This document shows, one piece after another, positions 15,142-23,151 of a stretch of 64,000 nucleotides of DNA. The position numbers and the translations under genes were made by a program. Source of the DNA: Acetispira formosa (nom. nud.). GTDB taxonomy: Bacteria > Desulfobacterota > Desulfarculia > Adiutricales > Adiutricaceae. The notes below the pieces were generated by a model. That model did no database searches, was not told the DNA's origin, and was given only the letters and a program-made list of their open reading frames with translations. The DNA lies in NCBI GenBank assembly GCA_023525915.1, contig CP026659.1:62001-126000 (forward strand), read 5' to 3'. Positions within the stretch are counted from its first letter, which is position 1; every line of letters starts with the position of its first letter.

Positions 15142-16252
15142 CCTAAAACAGATGTTCAGGCTGTGGGCGCTCTCGTTGGCCGAGAGGGTCGTCTCCATAG
15201 GCGGCGGAGAAGCTCCAGTTTTCCGTGGGCCCCCTCCAGGGCGATCACACGTTTGAGGGGAGGCACGTCTTATGTCCTTTACTGGTGTTTAAATAGAATG
15301 GGGCGTATTGGATGGACGGCATATCGTCAGCTCTCGCGCCCGTCAGTGACGCCGGTCCGTGGCCGGACAAAAAGTGCGATTTCGGCCCGGTGGGAGTCCT
15401 GGCTTCAAAACCAGCCGCCATTCCATATTCAGCTAAATACTTGACCAATAACCTAAAAACCGGCAATCCCCCTTTTGAGGGATATGGTCAACTAGTTGAT
15501 TTTTAACAATAAATATAAAACGCCATTTCAACTCTTTTATAAGCCCGCCGGAAACCCCATTCAATCATCAGGGCCTCTCGACCAGCGGCCCCGAATTTTT
15601 GAAGCGATTGAGGGTGCGGATTTGATCTTAGGAAAATAGTTTCCGCAAAATGTCTCTAATTTTTCCTTTAAACCGGCGGAATATCCTCCGCTCGCCTGAT
15701 ATCGACTAATATTTCATCCATAGGCTTGTTTTCAAACAATATTCCGGCCGCAAATCTCCCCGGAAAATCTGAGAAAATACTTTCGTAAAAGCTTTTAATA
15801 TACTATAATGTTGTCATACAAAATGTCAGGCGGATATTAAGGGGTCCGCCGATAAAATAAAGACGGTCTCTTCGCCTTTGGCCAGCCACCAAAAGCGGAA
15901 AGTCCGAAATTCGGAGCATTTTCAGGCTGATGAGCGACGGCCGCCTTGCTCCTCCCCTCCCTTTTCTTTGGTGATTCCAGCCTTGCCGCCAGAGCCTGTA
16001 CCCTAGGTTCAGGTCGGCCGACCTCCATCCTCCGCCTTATTATTCCCGGCCCCCTTCGCCAGGCCGCGCCCTCCGCGCCGCTGCCGGCGCTGTATTGTCA
16101 ATCGTTTATTGATGATTATCGTAAGGTTGTTGGCAAACTCCGTCTTTAAACGGGGCTGCCGGCCCGGCCCGCCCGTTGGCCGCTGATGGTTCCGCCGACC
16201 CCGTCGGCCGCGTTCAGCGTCTCTGACCGGAGTCAGGCTGAAAGGAATAATA
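15142..16252. other. Gene-free region of about 1.1 kb
   Basis: No frame has an RBS plus a recognisable product. 15500-15830 is AT-rich with possible promoters, and the rest is GC-rich and may be decayed coding DNA. Nothing else is supported. Confidence 0.5.
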
Positions 16253-16915
16253 ATGAAGTTTAAGAAAAAATATAGCTATCCCCTGGAGCTGGTGCACGAC
16301 ATGATAAAAGGCAAGTGGGTCGCCCCCATCATGTGGCGGCTGCATGATGGCGGAGCGGCCAGCCTCACGGAATTGGAGAAAAATATTGAAGGGGTCAGTC
16401 AGAAGGTTCTGATTCAGAACCTCAAAGATCTGGTTGATTGTGAAATAATTGATAAAAAACACTGTAAGGGCAGTCCGAACCGCATGGAATATTCCCTGAC
16501 CATGATCCGCGGCGCGCCCATTCTGGAGGCCATGCGCATCATGAAGCGCATAGGCCAGGAAAATTTTGGCGAGACCGAGCGCCCCCTGGAGACAGTGCGC
16601 GACCTGATTAAAGGCAAGTGGAAAACCGTGATCCTATGGCACTTGCGCAAAGGCCCGGCGTCCCTCTCCAGCCTGGAAAAATCCTTCCAAAGCATAACCC
16701 AAAAAGTGCTGATGGAGCAGCTCAAAGACCTTGTGGACAATGAGCTGGTGGCCAAAAAGACTTTCCCCGGCTACCCGTTGCGGGTGGAATATTCCCTCAC
16801 GCCCGATCGCGGCGCGCCGCTCTTGGAGGCTATGCGAATAATGCAGCGCGTAGGCCTCCAGGCCTTCAAGGACAGCGGCCAGGAAGACACCGTTATAAAT
16901 ATGGAACCGCATTGA
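16253..16915 (+). CDS. Double HxlR-type winged-helix regulator
   Basis: 220 aa consisting of two complete HxlR-like winged-helix domains in one chain (about 8-100 and 110-205). Each has (L)V.D.IKGKW...I.WHL...PASL..LE....ISQKVL.(Q/E)LKDLVD..(L/I)..K....P.R.EYSLT..GAPILEAM. The halves are clearly homologous to each other. HxlR proteins normally bind DNA as homodimers of about 110-aa chains, so this fusion should act as a built-in dimer or bind two sites. The N-terminal Cys used by redox-sensing members (CPV) is absent in both halves (YPL and RPL). SD AAAGGA lies 6 nt before the ATG. No target gene is adjacent; a hairpin element follows the stop. Confidence 0.8.
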   Translation: MKFKKKYSYPLELVHDMIKGKWVAPIMWRLHDGGAASLTELEKNIEGVSQKVLIQNLKDLVDCEIIDKKHCKGSPNRMEYSLTMIRGAPILEAMRIMKRIGQENFGETERPLETVRDLIKGKWKTVILWHLRKGPASLSSLEKSFQSITQKVLMEQLKDLVDNELVAKKTFPGYPLRVEYSLTPDRGAPLLEAMRIMQRVGLQAFKDSGQEDTVINMEPH

Positions 16916-16918
16916 CCC

Positions 16919-17142
16919 GCCGGAAGCCGGAAGTTTTGTCCCGGCTCCGTTCCGGGGGTCTTTAGAAGTCATTTCATAAATATCTTTTTGCTCCCTGGCG
17001 TCGTTGCTCAGTCTTTTTAATGCTCAAAATATGTCGTATATTCCTGCGCTTAAAAAGCCTTCGCGCCTAGCCAGGAAACAAAAATCTTATTTATGAAATG
17101 ACTTCTAGTCACGGAGCCGGGACAAAACTTCCGGCTTCCGGC
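16919..17142. repeat. Long hairpin element H5, split by a MITE
   Basis: The left part, 16919-16964, carries the arm GCCGGAAGCCGGAAGTTTTG and the core TTCCGGGGGTCTTTA. The right part, 17106-17142, completes the core (TAGTCAC) and the complementary arm. The 141-bp MITE at 16965-17105 sits in the core. Without it and one TA, the element matches H3 in form. Confidence 0.85.
16965..17105 (+). mobile_element. 141-bp MITE, copy 1 (inserted in H5)
   Basis: Terminal inverted repeats GAAGTCATTTCATAAAT, flanked by TA on both sides (16963-16964 and 17106-17107), as for IS630/Tc1-mariner elements. The interior is itself nearly palindromic (GCTCCCTGGCGTCGTTG against CGCGCCTAGCCAGGAAAC) and has no frame. 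Confidence 0.85.
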
Positions 17143-17181
17143 TCCCACTCGACCTGGCCCCCGGTTGCGGCCGACCAGGCA

Positions 17182-17265
17182 GCCGCCGGGAGAAATGTTT
17201 TGGCAATGGTCCCGTGACTAAGACCCCCGGAACGGGACCATTGCCAAAACATTTCTCCCGGCGGC
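17182..17265. repeat. Long hairpin element H6 (conserved-core family)
   Basis: The arm GCCGCCGGGAGAAATGTTTT continues to GGCAATGGTCCCG and is perfectly complemented. The core reads GTGACTAAGACCCCCGGAAC, one A shorter than the others. Confidence 0.8.
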
Positions 17266-17773
17266 GGTCACCCGCTTTTCCGTAAATTCAAAATTGACCG
17301 CGCAGCGGGTCAAGGGACTCCACCCCCCTCCCGGCGGGGACAGACCCGGCCTCTTCACTCTGGGCCACATAGGCGAAGTTTCTACATTTTTAGGCGCGGT
17401 CCGCATTTTTCCACTGAATAATTATTTTTTATCAAACCTTCGTTTATTTTACGTTTTTTGGATAACGATTTGATTTAGTTTCGCATTTCGAGAACTTTCA
17501 GGCTAAATTATTACTATACTTACCAAAAAGTGGGTAATGTACAATTGTCAATGATTCGGATATGATCGGTGTACCGTAAGGTGAACCTAAAGCAATTTGA
17601 ATTTCTGACGTATTTCCACCACAGATATAACTAAAATAGTTGTTAATGTGACTCGGCGTCACAATCTACGCGTCCGCGCGGCTGGCGTCTGAGCAAACGA
17701 CCGTTTCAAGGAATTATTCTGGTCTGGTGGGATTACGGCTGTAGTCTTTTTTGAATAAAAAGCAGGAGGAATG
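17266..17773. other. Intergenic region before the AraC gene
   Basis: AT-rich from 17400. A possible -10 (TATACT, around 17514) is seen without a clear -35. No gene supported. Confidence 0.4.
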
Positions 17774-18751
17774 ATGCGAAAAACCATGGTATGCCCATTG
17801 ACGCGGAGCGGGTTGAAGCAGCGGTTCGGCGGCCCGCCGGACATGCCCTTTGTAAAGGTGAAGAATCATGACGGGCTGGACGCCTGTGAAAATTACGCCC
17901 ATCACGCCCTGACCATAGGGCTGGTGATCCAGGGCAGCGGACGCCTCATGTGCGGGCGCGGCGAGCGGCAGATGGTGAAAGGCGATATTTTTCTGATTGA
18001 AAGCCTGAAAATGTGGAACCTGATAGCCGATGGGGATGGAGTCTTTTGCATTTTGCTCCAGATAGAGCCGGATTGGTGCGTCAAGCAGGCCAATCCGCTC
18101 AATTGCGGACGGATGAATTTTGAGTTCAGGAAAAGAGTGGTTCGTTCGCCGCAGAAGTTCGCGGCCCTGGTGCGGGCGGTGGAAGCCATCTGCTGTGATC
18201 ATCCCTATGACGGGGAGGAGTTTGGCTGGACGGTGGGCGCGCTGATGAATGACAACGGGCATTTTTACCGTTTGTCGGATGATTTTTACCCCGTCTACCA
18301 GAAGGTGCGCCGGGCCAGGGAGATCATGCTGGAGCGGATGGAATTTCCGCTAAAAGTATCGGAGCTGGCCGAAGTGGTGGAATTGGGGCGGGAGATGTTT
18401 ATCCGTTCGTTCCAGAAGCTGGTGGGGGTCTCGCCGGGGCTGTATCAGCATTGCCTCCGGCAGCTGGAGGCCCGCCGCCTGTTGAAAGACGGGCGGAGCA
18501 TAGCGGAAGTGGCCCTGGCCACCGGCTATAGCGACCAGAGCCATTTTCACAAGACTTTCAGCCGCTTTTTCAACATGACGCCGCGCCAGTCCAGCCTGTG
18601 CACGCCCGGATTGGCCGAGACCGATATGCTGAAAGGGATCAATCCGCTGGATTATGTGGATTGCCCGCATGACGCGGAGGCGGAAATCCCCGATGATTTC
18701 TTTGTAGAGCCATCGGAAGGTAAACTGACGCGGCCTTCGGCCGTGCGATAA
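17774..18751 (+). CDS. AraC-family transcriptional regulator
   Basis: 325 aa. Two ATGs are adjacent (17771 and 17774). The second is preferred because AGGAGG would be only 1 nt from the first. The N-terminal part (30-140) is cupin-like (VIQGSGRLMCGRGERQMVKGD, then FLIESLKMWNLI), the usual AraC ligand-binding layout. The C-terminal part (about 180-275) has the two helix-turn-helix motifs. HTH1 is LKVSELAEVVELGREMFIRS. HTH2 is RSIAEVALATGYSDQSHFHK, with FSRFFNMTPRQ as the family signature. A tail of about 50 acidic residues follows. Ligand and targets are unknown; there is no neighbouring operon in the same direction. Confidence 0.9.
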   Translation: MRKTMVCPLTRSGLKQRFGGPPDMPFVKVKNHDGLDACENYAHHALTIGLVIQGSGRLMCGRGERQMVKGDIFLIESLKMWNLIADGDGVFCILLQIEPDWCVKQANPLNCGRMNFEFRKRVVRSPQKFAALVRAVEAICCDHPYDGEEFGWTVGALMNDNGHFYRLSDDFYPVYQKVRRAREIMLERMEFPLKVSELAEVVELGREMFIRSFQKLVGVSPGLYQHCLRQLEARRLLKDGRSIAEVALATGYSDQSHFHKTFSRFFNMTPRQSSLCTPGLAETDMLKGINPLDYVDCPHDAEAEIPDDFFVEPSEGKLTRPSAVR

Positions 18752-18767
18752 GAGGGCCGGCCGGCCC

Positions 18768-18874
18768 AAAGGCTCCGTTCCCCCCGCTGTCCCAGCGGAT
18801 GGAGGAAGAAGCCGGGAATGGCATGCCATTCCCGGCTCCTCCCCCATCCGTGCGGAGGGGCGGAGCCTTTTCTA
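18768..18874 (+). terminator. Nested hairpin terminator after the AraC gene
   Basis: Outer stem AAAGGCTCCG (18768) with CGGAGCCTTT (18861), a middle stem CGGATGGAGGA with TCCTCCCCCATCCG, and an inner perfect palindrome AGCCGGGAATGGC with its complement (18810-18837). T-rich sequence follows. It is unusually large for a terminator. Confidence 0.65.
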
Positions 18875-18993
18875 TATTATACGCCGCCTTTTCTTCACAT
18901 CTCCAGCTCCCCAGCCATCCGCCCGTTAAAGACAGCCATCAGCGATGACGCGTCAATTGCCTCTCCCTTAAAATTTCAATCAAACAGCGGCTG

Positions 18994-19095
18994 GAAGCCA
19001 TTTCATAAATTATTCGTTTCCTGGCCGGGCGGGAAGATTTTTAAGCGCGTCAATATTTGACATGTTTCGAGCATTAAAAAGACACGCGACGCCTT
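18994..19095 (-). mobile_element. Decayed, truncated MITE copy
   Basis: Starts GAAGCCATTTCATAAAT and continues with blocks of the 141-bp family (TTTCCTGGC, TTTTTAAGCG, TTTCGAGCATTAAAAAG) in the orientation of the copy at 31701. The right terminal repeat is missing. Confidence 0.6.
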
Positions 19096-19110
19096 TGCCC
19101 TTCAAAGCCG

Positions 19111-19138
19111 TTGACATATATAACAGATGCGGTATACT
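19111..19138 (+). promoter_or_regulatory. Promoter of the parA operon
   Basis: TTGACA, 16-nt spacer, TATACT. About 108 bp before the parA start; the interval is AT-rich and repetitive, allowing autoregulation by the partition proteins. Confidence 0.7.
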
Positions 19139-19245
19139 GATAAAAGTGTTTAACCATTTTATAGTTAAATACTATCACAATATACCACTATAACATCAAA
19201 ACCATAGAACCATAAAATATCACACACCCGCGGAGCGGCACCACT

Positions 19246-19848
19246 ATGGCTAAAAAAGTCCTCTTCTATAACGCCAAAGGCGGACAGGGCAAAACCACCC
19301 TGGCCGTCAATTACACCATCTTCTCACATTCCGCCTTCTATACCAACGAATACAAAGTCGGAACCGAAGATCTTTATAAAGATAAAATAACCCAGGGCAA
19401 ACATCCCGAACGATTCAACGTTATCACCAAAGATGATCAGAAACTGGCTATAGCTGATAAATCCGTCTTCGATTTCGGCGGCTCCCTGGACGGCCGTATA
19501 CCAGCCGTGGCCAGGGCTTCCGATCTGTGCGTCATCCCTATCCACTATCAATCAAAAGCCGAACTCCGCCCGCTCTTCATCATGCTGTCAGCCATAGCCG
19601 AGTTCAATAAAAATATCCTCATCGTCATCAATAATACTGAAAGCGTCTTTACCGACAGCCTTCTCGAAGGGCTGGCCTCGGAAACTAAATACCCGATCAA
19701 AGTCGTTCGCCACTCCTCCTTTATGACCTATCTGGCCAACGACGGCCTGACCCCCTTCGAACTTGACATTAAAGGGGCCCCAAAAAAGGCCCTCACCAAT
19801 ATCCAGAACCAGCTTTCCGACCTGTTTAACTTTATACAAAAATATTGA
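19246..19848 (+). CDS. parA: ParA-like partition ATPase
   Basis: A 200-aa single-domain ATPase. The N-terminal VLFYNAKGGQGKTTLAVNY is a deviant Walker A motif (KGGxGKTT) of the ParA/MinD group. KSVFDFGGSLDGR takes the place of the Walker A' Asp strand, and LCVIPIHYQS and ILIVINNTES are the later core strands. It is short and has no N-terminal helix-turn-helix, like plasmid type Ib ParA proteins. It is the first gene after a strong promoter and is followed 20 bp later by a small gene in the ParB/centromere-binder position. Role: DNA segregation of the replicon, acting on the nucleoid. SD GCGGAG precedes the ATG. Confidence 0.85.
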   Translation: MAKKVLFYNAKGGQGKTTLAVNYTIFSHSAFYTNEYKVGTEDLYKDKITQGKHPERFNVITKDDQKLAIADKSVFDFGGSLDGRIPAVARASDLCVIPIHYQSKAELRPLFIMLSAIAEFNKNILIVINNTESVFTDSLLEGLASETKYPIKVVRHSSFMTYLANDGLTPFELDIKGAPKKALTNIQNQLSDLFNFIQKY

Positions 19849-19868
19849 CCCGATCTGGAGTAAACCCA

Positions 19869-20159
19869 ATGCCCAAAGCCATCAGCCCAAAATCCTTCAA
19901 AGACGCCAAAAAGGAAGTCACTGAAATAATCTTCGATTCCTCCGCCGCCGCGCCGGGTCCGCCATCGCCGGCCCCGGCTAAAAGCAAAGGGGCCAATAAA
20001 GATGTGCAGATAGCTTTCTACCTCACCCGCGAAGACAGCGCCAAGCTCAACATCATCCACGCCCGCCTTCAGGCCGAGACCGGCCAGGCCATCAGCCGGG
20101 CCGACCGGGTGCGAAACCTGGTGCTGGCTTTCATTGAGGATCACAGGGACATGCTGTAA
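19869..20159 (+). CDS. Small ParA-partner candidate (ribbon-helix-helix-like)
   Basis: 96 aa from the ATG at 19869, preceded by CTGGAG. The N-terminal half is Pro/Ala/Lys-rich and probably disordered. The C-terminal half has one strand (DVQIAFYLT) and two helices (REDSAKLNIIHARLQAET and SRADRVRNLVLAFIEDH), the pattern of ribbon-helix-helix centromere binders that accompany short ParA proteins. By position and layout it is the likely ParB-equivalent and autorepressor. The palindrome at 20161-20199 directly after it is a candidate binding site. Confidence 0.65.
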   Translation: MPKAISPKSFKDAKKEVTEIIFDSSAAAPGPPSPAPAKSKGANKDVQIAFYLTREDSAKLNIIHARLQAETGQAISRADRVRNLVLAFIEDHRDML

Positions 20160-20160
20160 C

Positions 20161-20199
20161 AAGTATAGAATTATTTTACCATAAAATAATTCTATACTT
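20161..20199. promoter_or_regulatory. Perfect AT-rich palindrome, candidate operator or terminator
   Basis: 18-bp arms (AAGTATAGAATTATTTTA and complement) with a 3-nt centre, directly after the partner gene stop. It resembles in style the palindromes at 7547, 9919, 11032 and 29456. Confidence 0.5.
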
Positions 20200-20256
20200 A
20201 TATCATTATATATTAAAATTATTATGCACCTGAACCACTTGGACGGTTAAATATCA

Positions 20257-21090
20257 ATGATTACTAAGAAAAATACCAGCGATGACCCCGGCCTTTTCGA
20301 CGGTCTGGAGCAGCACGCCAGCCCCACGCCCCCTCCGCCCAAGCCGCGCTCCCCGCGCCGCCCCCAAAAACCAGACGGCCACGAAGTCGGCCGCCTGATG
20401 ATCCGCGACCTTATCGCCGTCCACGAACGGGTGGCCGGCCGCAATTCCGGCGGCCTGTTGTCCCTGGAGGAGCGTTCGGCTCTGGTCAATTCCCTTTCCA
20501 GCGCCAAGGACGTCGTCAAATATAATGAGATGCGCAATATCCATGACTACCTGGTGCGGGCCTCCATTATGTACAAGCTCTATTATAAATCGGCGGAAAC
20601 GGAATTCTGGCAGCTTCTGCGGATCCTGGAAAAGCTCGATGAAGGTCTTGACCGCGAAATCGACGGCATCGAGCCGGCCGGTACGGCGGCGCAAAAATTC
20701 CTTGGCCAGACCGGCGAATTCAGCCTGCATATAAAGGCTTACAAGTTTTTCCTCAAGGAAGGTTTTGTGATGCAGGAAGCGGTGGCCATGATCGGCCGCT
20801 TCATCGGCGTCCTTGACGTCGTCAAGCTGGTGGAGCCTGAACAGATGCTGCCTAACCGAAAGGATAACACCATACACATTAACGGGCTTATGACCTCCAT
20901 TCCGCCTAAAATGCCCGATGGCAAATTGAAGGAAAAAGTCTTCGCCTGTCTCACCCCCATCATTGAGGAAACCCTCAAACCTTCCGGAGCGGCCATTGAA
21001 ACAGCCTCCGACCTGGTCAATTTCACCACCGTTCAAGGCTATGAAGAAGGAATTTACGCCATACTGCGGGGAGACGGAGATAATGGCTGA
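20257..21090 (+). CDS. Unknown 277-aa protein of the replicon
   Basis: I do not recognise the family. A Pro-rich basic N-terminus (about 22-45: PTPPPPKPRSPRRPQ) precedes an all-helical body with a LMIRDLIAVHERVAG helix, LSLEERSALVNSLSSAKDVV and a Lys/Glu-rich segment. Its stop overlaps the start of the rep-like gene by 8 nt (ATGGCTGA), so the two are translationally coupled. It probably works in replication or maintenance of the same replicon. Codon use is similar to its neighbours. Confidence 0.6.
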   Translation: MITKKNTSDDPGLFDGLEQHASPTPPPPKPRSPRRPQKPDGHEVGRLMIRDLIAVHERVAGRNSGGLLSLEERSALVNSLSSAKDVVKYNEMRNIHDYLVRASIMYKLYYKSAETEFWQLLRILEKLDEGLDREIDGIEPAGTAAQKFLGQTGEFSLHIKAYKFFLKEGFVMQEAVAMIGRFIGVLDVVKLVEPEQMLPNRKDNTIHINGLMTSIPPKMPDGKLKEKVFACLTPIIEETLKPSGAAIETASDLVNFTTVQGYEEGIYAILRGDGDNG

Positions 21091-22066
21091 AAAACCGAAA
21101 AAACGCCCTGATTCACTCCAGGGCCAGGTGGCCGGGCACTTTCTGCCTCAGCCGCCCATAAGCCCATCATATTTTTCCATGCTTCAGGGGCCGGGCACAA
21201 ACAAGCTGACCCAGATAACCTTGAAGCGCAAGCAGCCGCCGGTCGATCCCATCACCGGTACGGCCACCATTAATTACGGCAATTTAACCGTAGCCATAGA
21301 AAACTTCATGAAACTGGCCTCCGGCGGCCCCCGGGTATCCACCTACAAGCTCTTCGATCTCTGCGCCATAGCCCTGACCCAGCTCAACAGCTATCGGACC
21401 ACGGCGGAGCCCAAAACCGTGGTGGTCATCAGCCTGGACGATTACATGGAACATTTTGGCATCCCCATGACCAAACCCAGCCGGGACAAGGCCCGCCGCC
21501 GCGTCAAAGAAGACCTGGATTTCCTTTTCAACATGTCCATGAGCTGGCAGGAGGGGGCGGGCGAACATGCTCGCGATTACAAAACCCGTATAATTTCAGC
21601 CCGCGAGATTCAGAACAGCAAGATTTACGTTGAATTCTCCCTGGGCATGGCCACCTATCTCACCAACGCCTACATCATGCCGTACCCCTCAGCCCTTTTT
21701 AAGACCGACGACCGCATACCCAGCGCCTATCATATCGGGAAAAAGCTGGCCCTGCACTTTTCCATGACAAACAATCAGAAGAAGGGCACGGCCAATCTCA
21801 TCTCCGTCAAATCTCTTCTGGACGCGGCCCCGGACATTCCTTCCTATAAAGATGTGATGGAGAAGGACCGCCACCTGTCACAGCGTATAATCACGCCGTT
21901 TGAAAAAGCCCTCAACTCTCTGCCGGCCTTTCTGGCTGAATGGAGATATGTCGGCCCAAAGGGCGTACCTTTGAGCAACGACCAGAAGGAAAATTTTGAT
22001 TACTCGGTCTTCATAGAATGCTATATCCAGTTTGAACTGGTTTCAGCCCCGCAGCTGCCTGGCTGA
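21083..22066 (+). CDS. Replication initiator candidate (Rep)
   Basis: 327 aa from the ATG at 21083, which overlaps the previous stop; a longer frame upstream lies inside the previous gene. The middle of the protein has a winged-helix-like order: VSTYKLFDLCAIALTQLNSY, then VISLDDYMEHFGIP, a basic helix SRDKARRRVKEDLDFLFNM, and later a second block (SAYHIGKKLALHFSM, then ANLISVKSLLDAAPDIPSYK). This fits plasmid Rep proteins with two winged helices, which bind iterons. Support comes mostly from context: ParA plus partner upstream and an iteron array at 27787-28445. Membership of a named Rep family is not certain. Confidence 0.65.
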   Translation: MAEKPKKRPDSLQGQVAGHFLPQPPISPSYFSMLQGPGTNKLTQITLKRKQPPVDPITGTATINYGNLTVAIENFMKLASGGPRVSTYKLFDLCAIALTQLNSYRTTAEPKTVVVISLDDYMEHFGIPMTKPSRDKARRRVKEDLDFLFNMSMSWQEGAGEHARDYKTRIISAREIQNSKIYVEFSLGMATYLTNAYIMPYPSALFKTDDRIPSAYHIGKKLALHFSMTNNQKKGTANLISVKSLLDAAPDIPSYKDVMEKDRHLSQRIITPFEKALNSLPAFLAEWRYVGPKGVPLSNDQKENFDYSVFIECYIQFELVSAPQLPG

Positions 22067-22276
22067 GAAAAGATATGAGACAGTGAACTATAAAGCGGGT
22101 CTGATTTTTCAAAGTTCAATTGACTAAAACCAAAGCCATATAAATAAAATCAGAGGTTATTGCCTGAACCATTTACCAAGGCAATCATAATATTCGAAGT
22201 TCCTGCCGCTCAGGTGATGATCAAGACATGGTCATATCACCGTCTTGCGCCTTTCAATAATCACGAAGCATAAAAC

Positions 22277-22310
22277 AAACCAGGTTAGTAAAAACCTGGT
22301 TTTTTATTTT
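22277..22310 (+). terminator. Rho-independent terminator after rep
   Basis: AAACCAGG, loop TTAGTAAAAA, CCTGGTTTTTTATTTT. Confidence 0.75.
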
Positions 22311-22612
22311 ACCCCACACATTTATCCCTTTCGCTTTAAAGCCCTCACCCCCCCTGATTTCACCCACATAAAATATATATTATGTTCTTCAAGACATAGT
22401 TTAAAAAAAGTTTTTCTAAACATTATTTGCCTATCATGGTGTCCTTTTGGTTTCATTTGGATGATATAAGTATCAGAATTTTAAAAAATACATATTTTGA
22501 CCAATTATGCTTCAGGCAAATCTACTGTAATCTCATCCTAAAGCATGTGAACTGCATGGCCTGAAACAGTCACCAGACAGCAACATAAATAAACGGCGCG
22601 CATCCGGGAACT

Positions 22613-22676
22613 GATCTTTTACCGGCGCACGGTCAACCAGCCCTCAACAAGAGGCGGACAGTGCGTGTCAGTGTAT
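22613..22676 (+). repeat. Dispersed ~65-bp repeat, copy C
   Basis: GATCTTTTACCGGCGCACGG, then CAACCAGCCCTCAACA and CAGTGCGTGTCAGTG. It lies about 60 bp before the frameshifted LuxR-like gene. Confidence 0.65.
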
Positions 22677-22733
22677 GGGAATCTTTTGTGATCGGCTTTC
22701 CCTGCCTGTGTCATTCGCCGCAATGGGAGAGTT

Positions 22734-23133
22734 ATGAAAAACGTAAGCGCCGGAGAGAAAAAGATCATTGAGTTGTTGGTAAAAGGTTTTAGTGACAAAA
22801 GAAATAGCCGAACACCTTTTCATCAGCCCTAAAACGGTTTCGCGTCACCTGGCCAATCTCAGGCGCCGTTATGGGGTGGCCAGCGCCCCCGCCCTGGTCA
22901 GCCTTTTTTACCCGGAACCAGGCGGCCGCCTTAAACTCACCCCGCGTGAGGCGGCCGTTTTTGAACTGATAAGGTCCGGGCTCGGCAGCTTGCATATCGC
23001 CCGGGAACTAGGCGTCAGTTTCACCACTGTGCGCCGCCACCGCGAAAACATGCTGCTGAAAAACGAATGCACCACCATCCGCCAATTGATGGCCCTGTTC
23101 ATCAGCGGCGAGCGGCCTCCCGGGCCGCAATAA
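22734..23133 (+). pseudogene. LuxR-type double HTH regulator with a frameshift
   Basis: Starting at ATG 22734 (SD GGGAGA) the frame reads MKNVSAGEKKIIELLVKGFSDK. An AAAA run at 22797-22800 then has one base too many, and the next frame continues KEIAEHLFISPKTVSRHLAN, a textbook LuxR/GerE helix-turn-helix. A second such domain follows (LTPREAAVFELIRSGLGSLH, ARELGVSFTTVRRHRENML). With one A removed the product would be about 132 aa with two tandem HTH domains and no sensor domain. It may be a pseudogene, a sequencing error or a phase-variable tract. It stands 18 bp upstream of the DUF2589 cluster, so it is its likely regulator. Confidence 0.65.
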
Positions 23134-23151
23134 TATCAAGGAGCTTAGAAA

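Larger units (their letters stand above)
18875..19245. other. Intergenic region upstream of parA
   Basis: Contains a decayed MITE (18994-19095), the parA promoter (19111-19138) and AT-rich short repeats (ACCATTTTATAG, ACCATAGAACCATAAAAT) at 19150-19225 that could be partition or operator sites. Confidence 0.5.
22067..22733. other. Intergenic region after the rep-like gene
   Basis: Holds a terminator (22277-22310), an AT-rich stretch 22310-22500 and a copy of the dispersed repeat (22613-22676). No gene supported. Confidence 0.55.

Noticed and set aside
15398-15420. tRNA-Sec-like anticodon arm (CTGGCTTCAAAACCAG)
   Set aside because: No acceptor stem, T-loop (TTCRANNC) or D-arm can be built around it.
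15837-16149. Short frames in the 15-16 kb gap
   Set aside because: No RBS, no conserved motifs, and both strands are equally open because of GC content.
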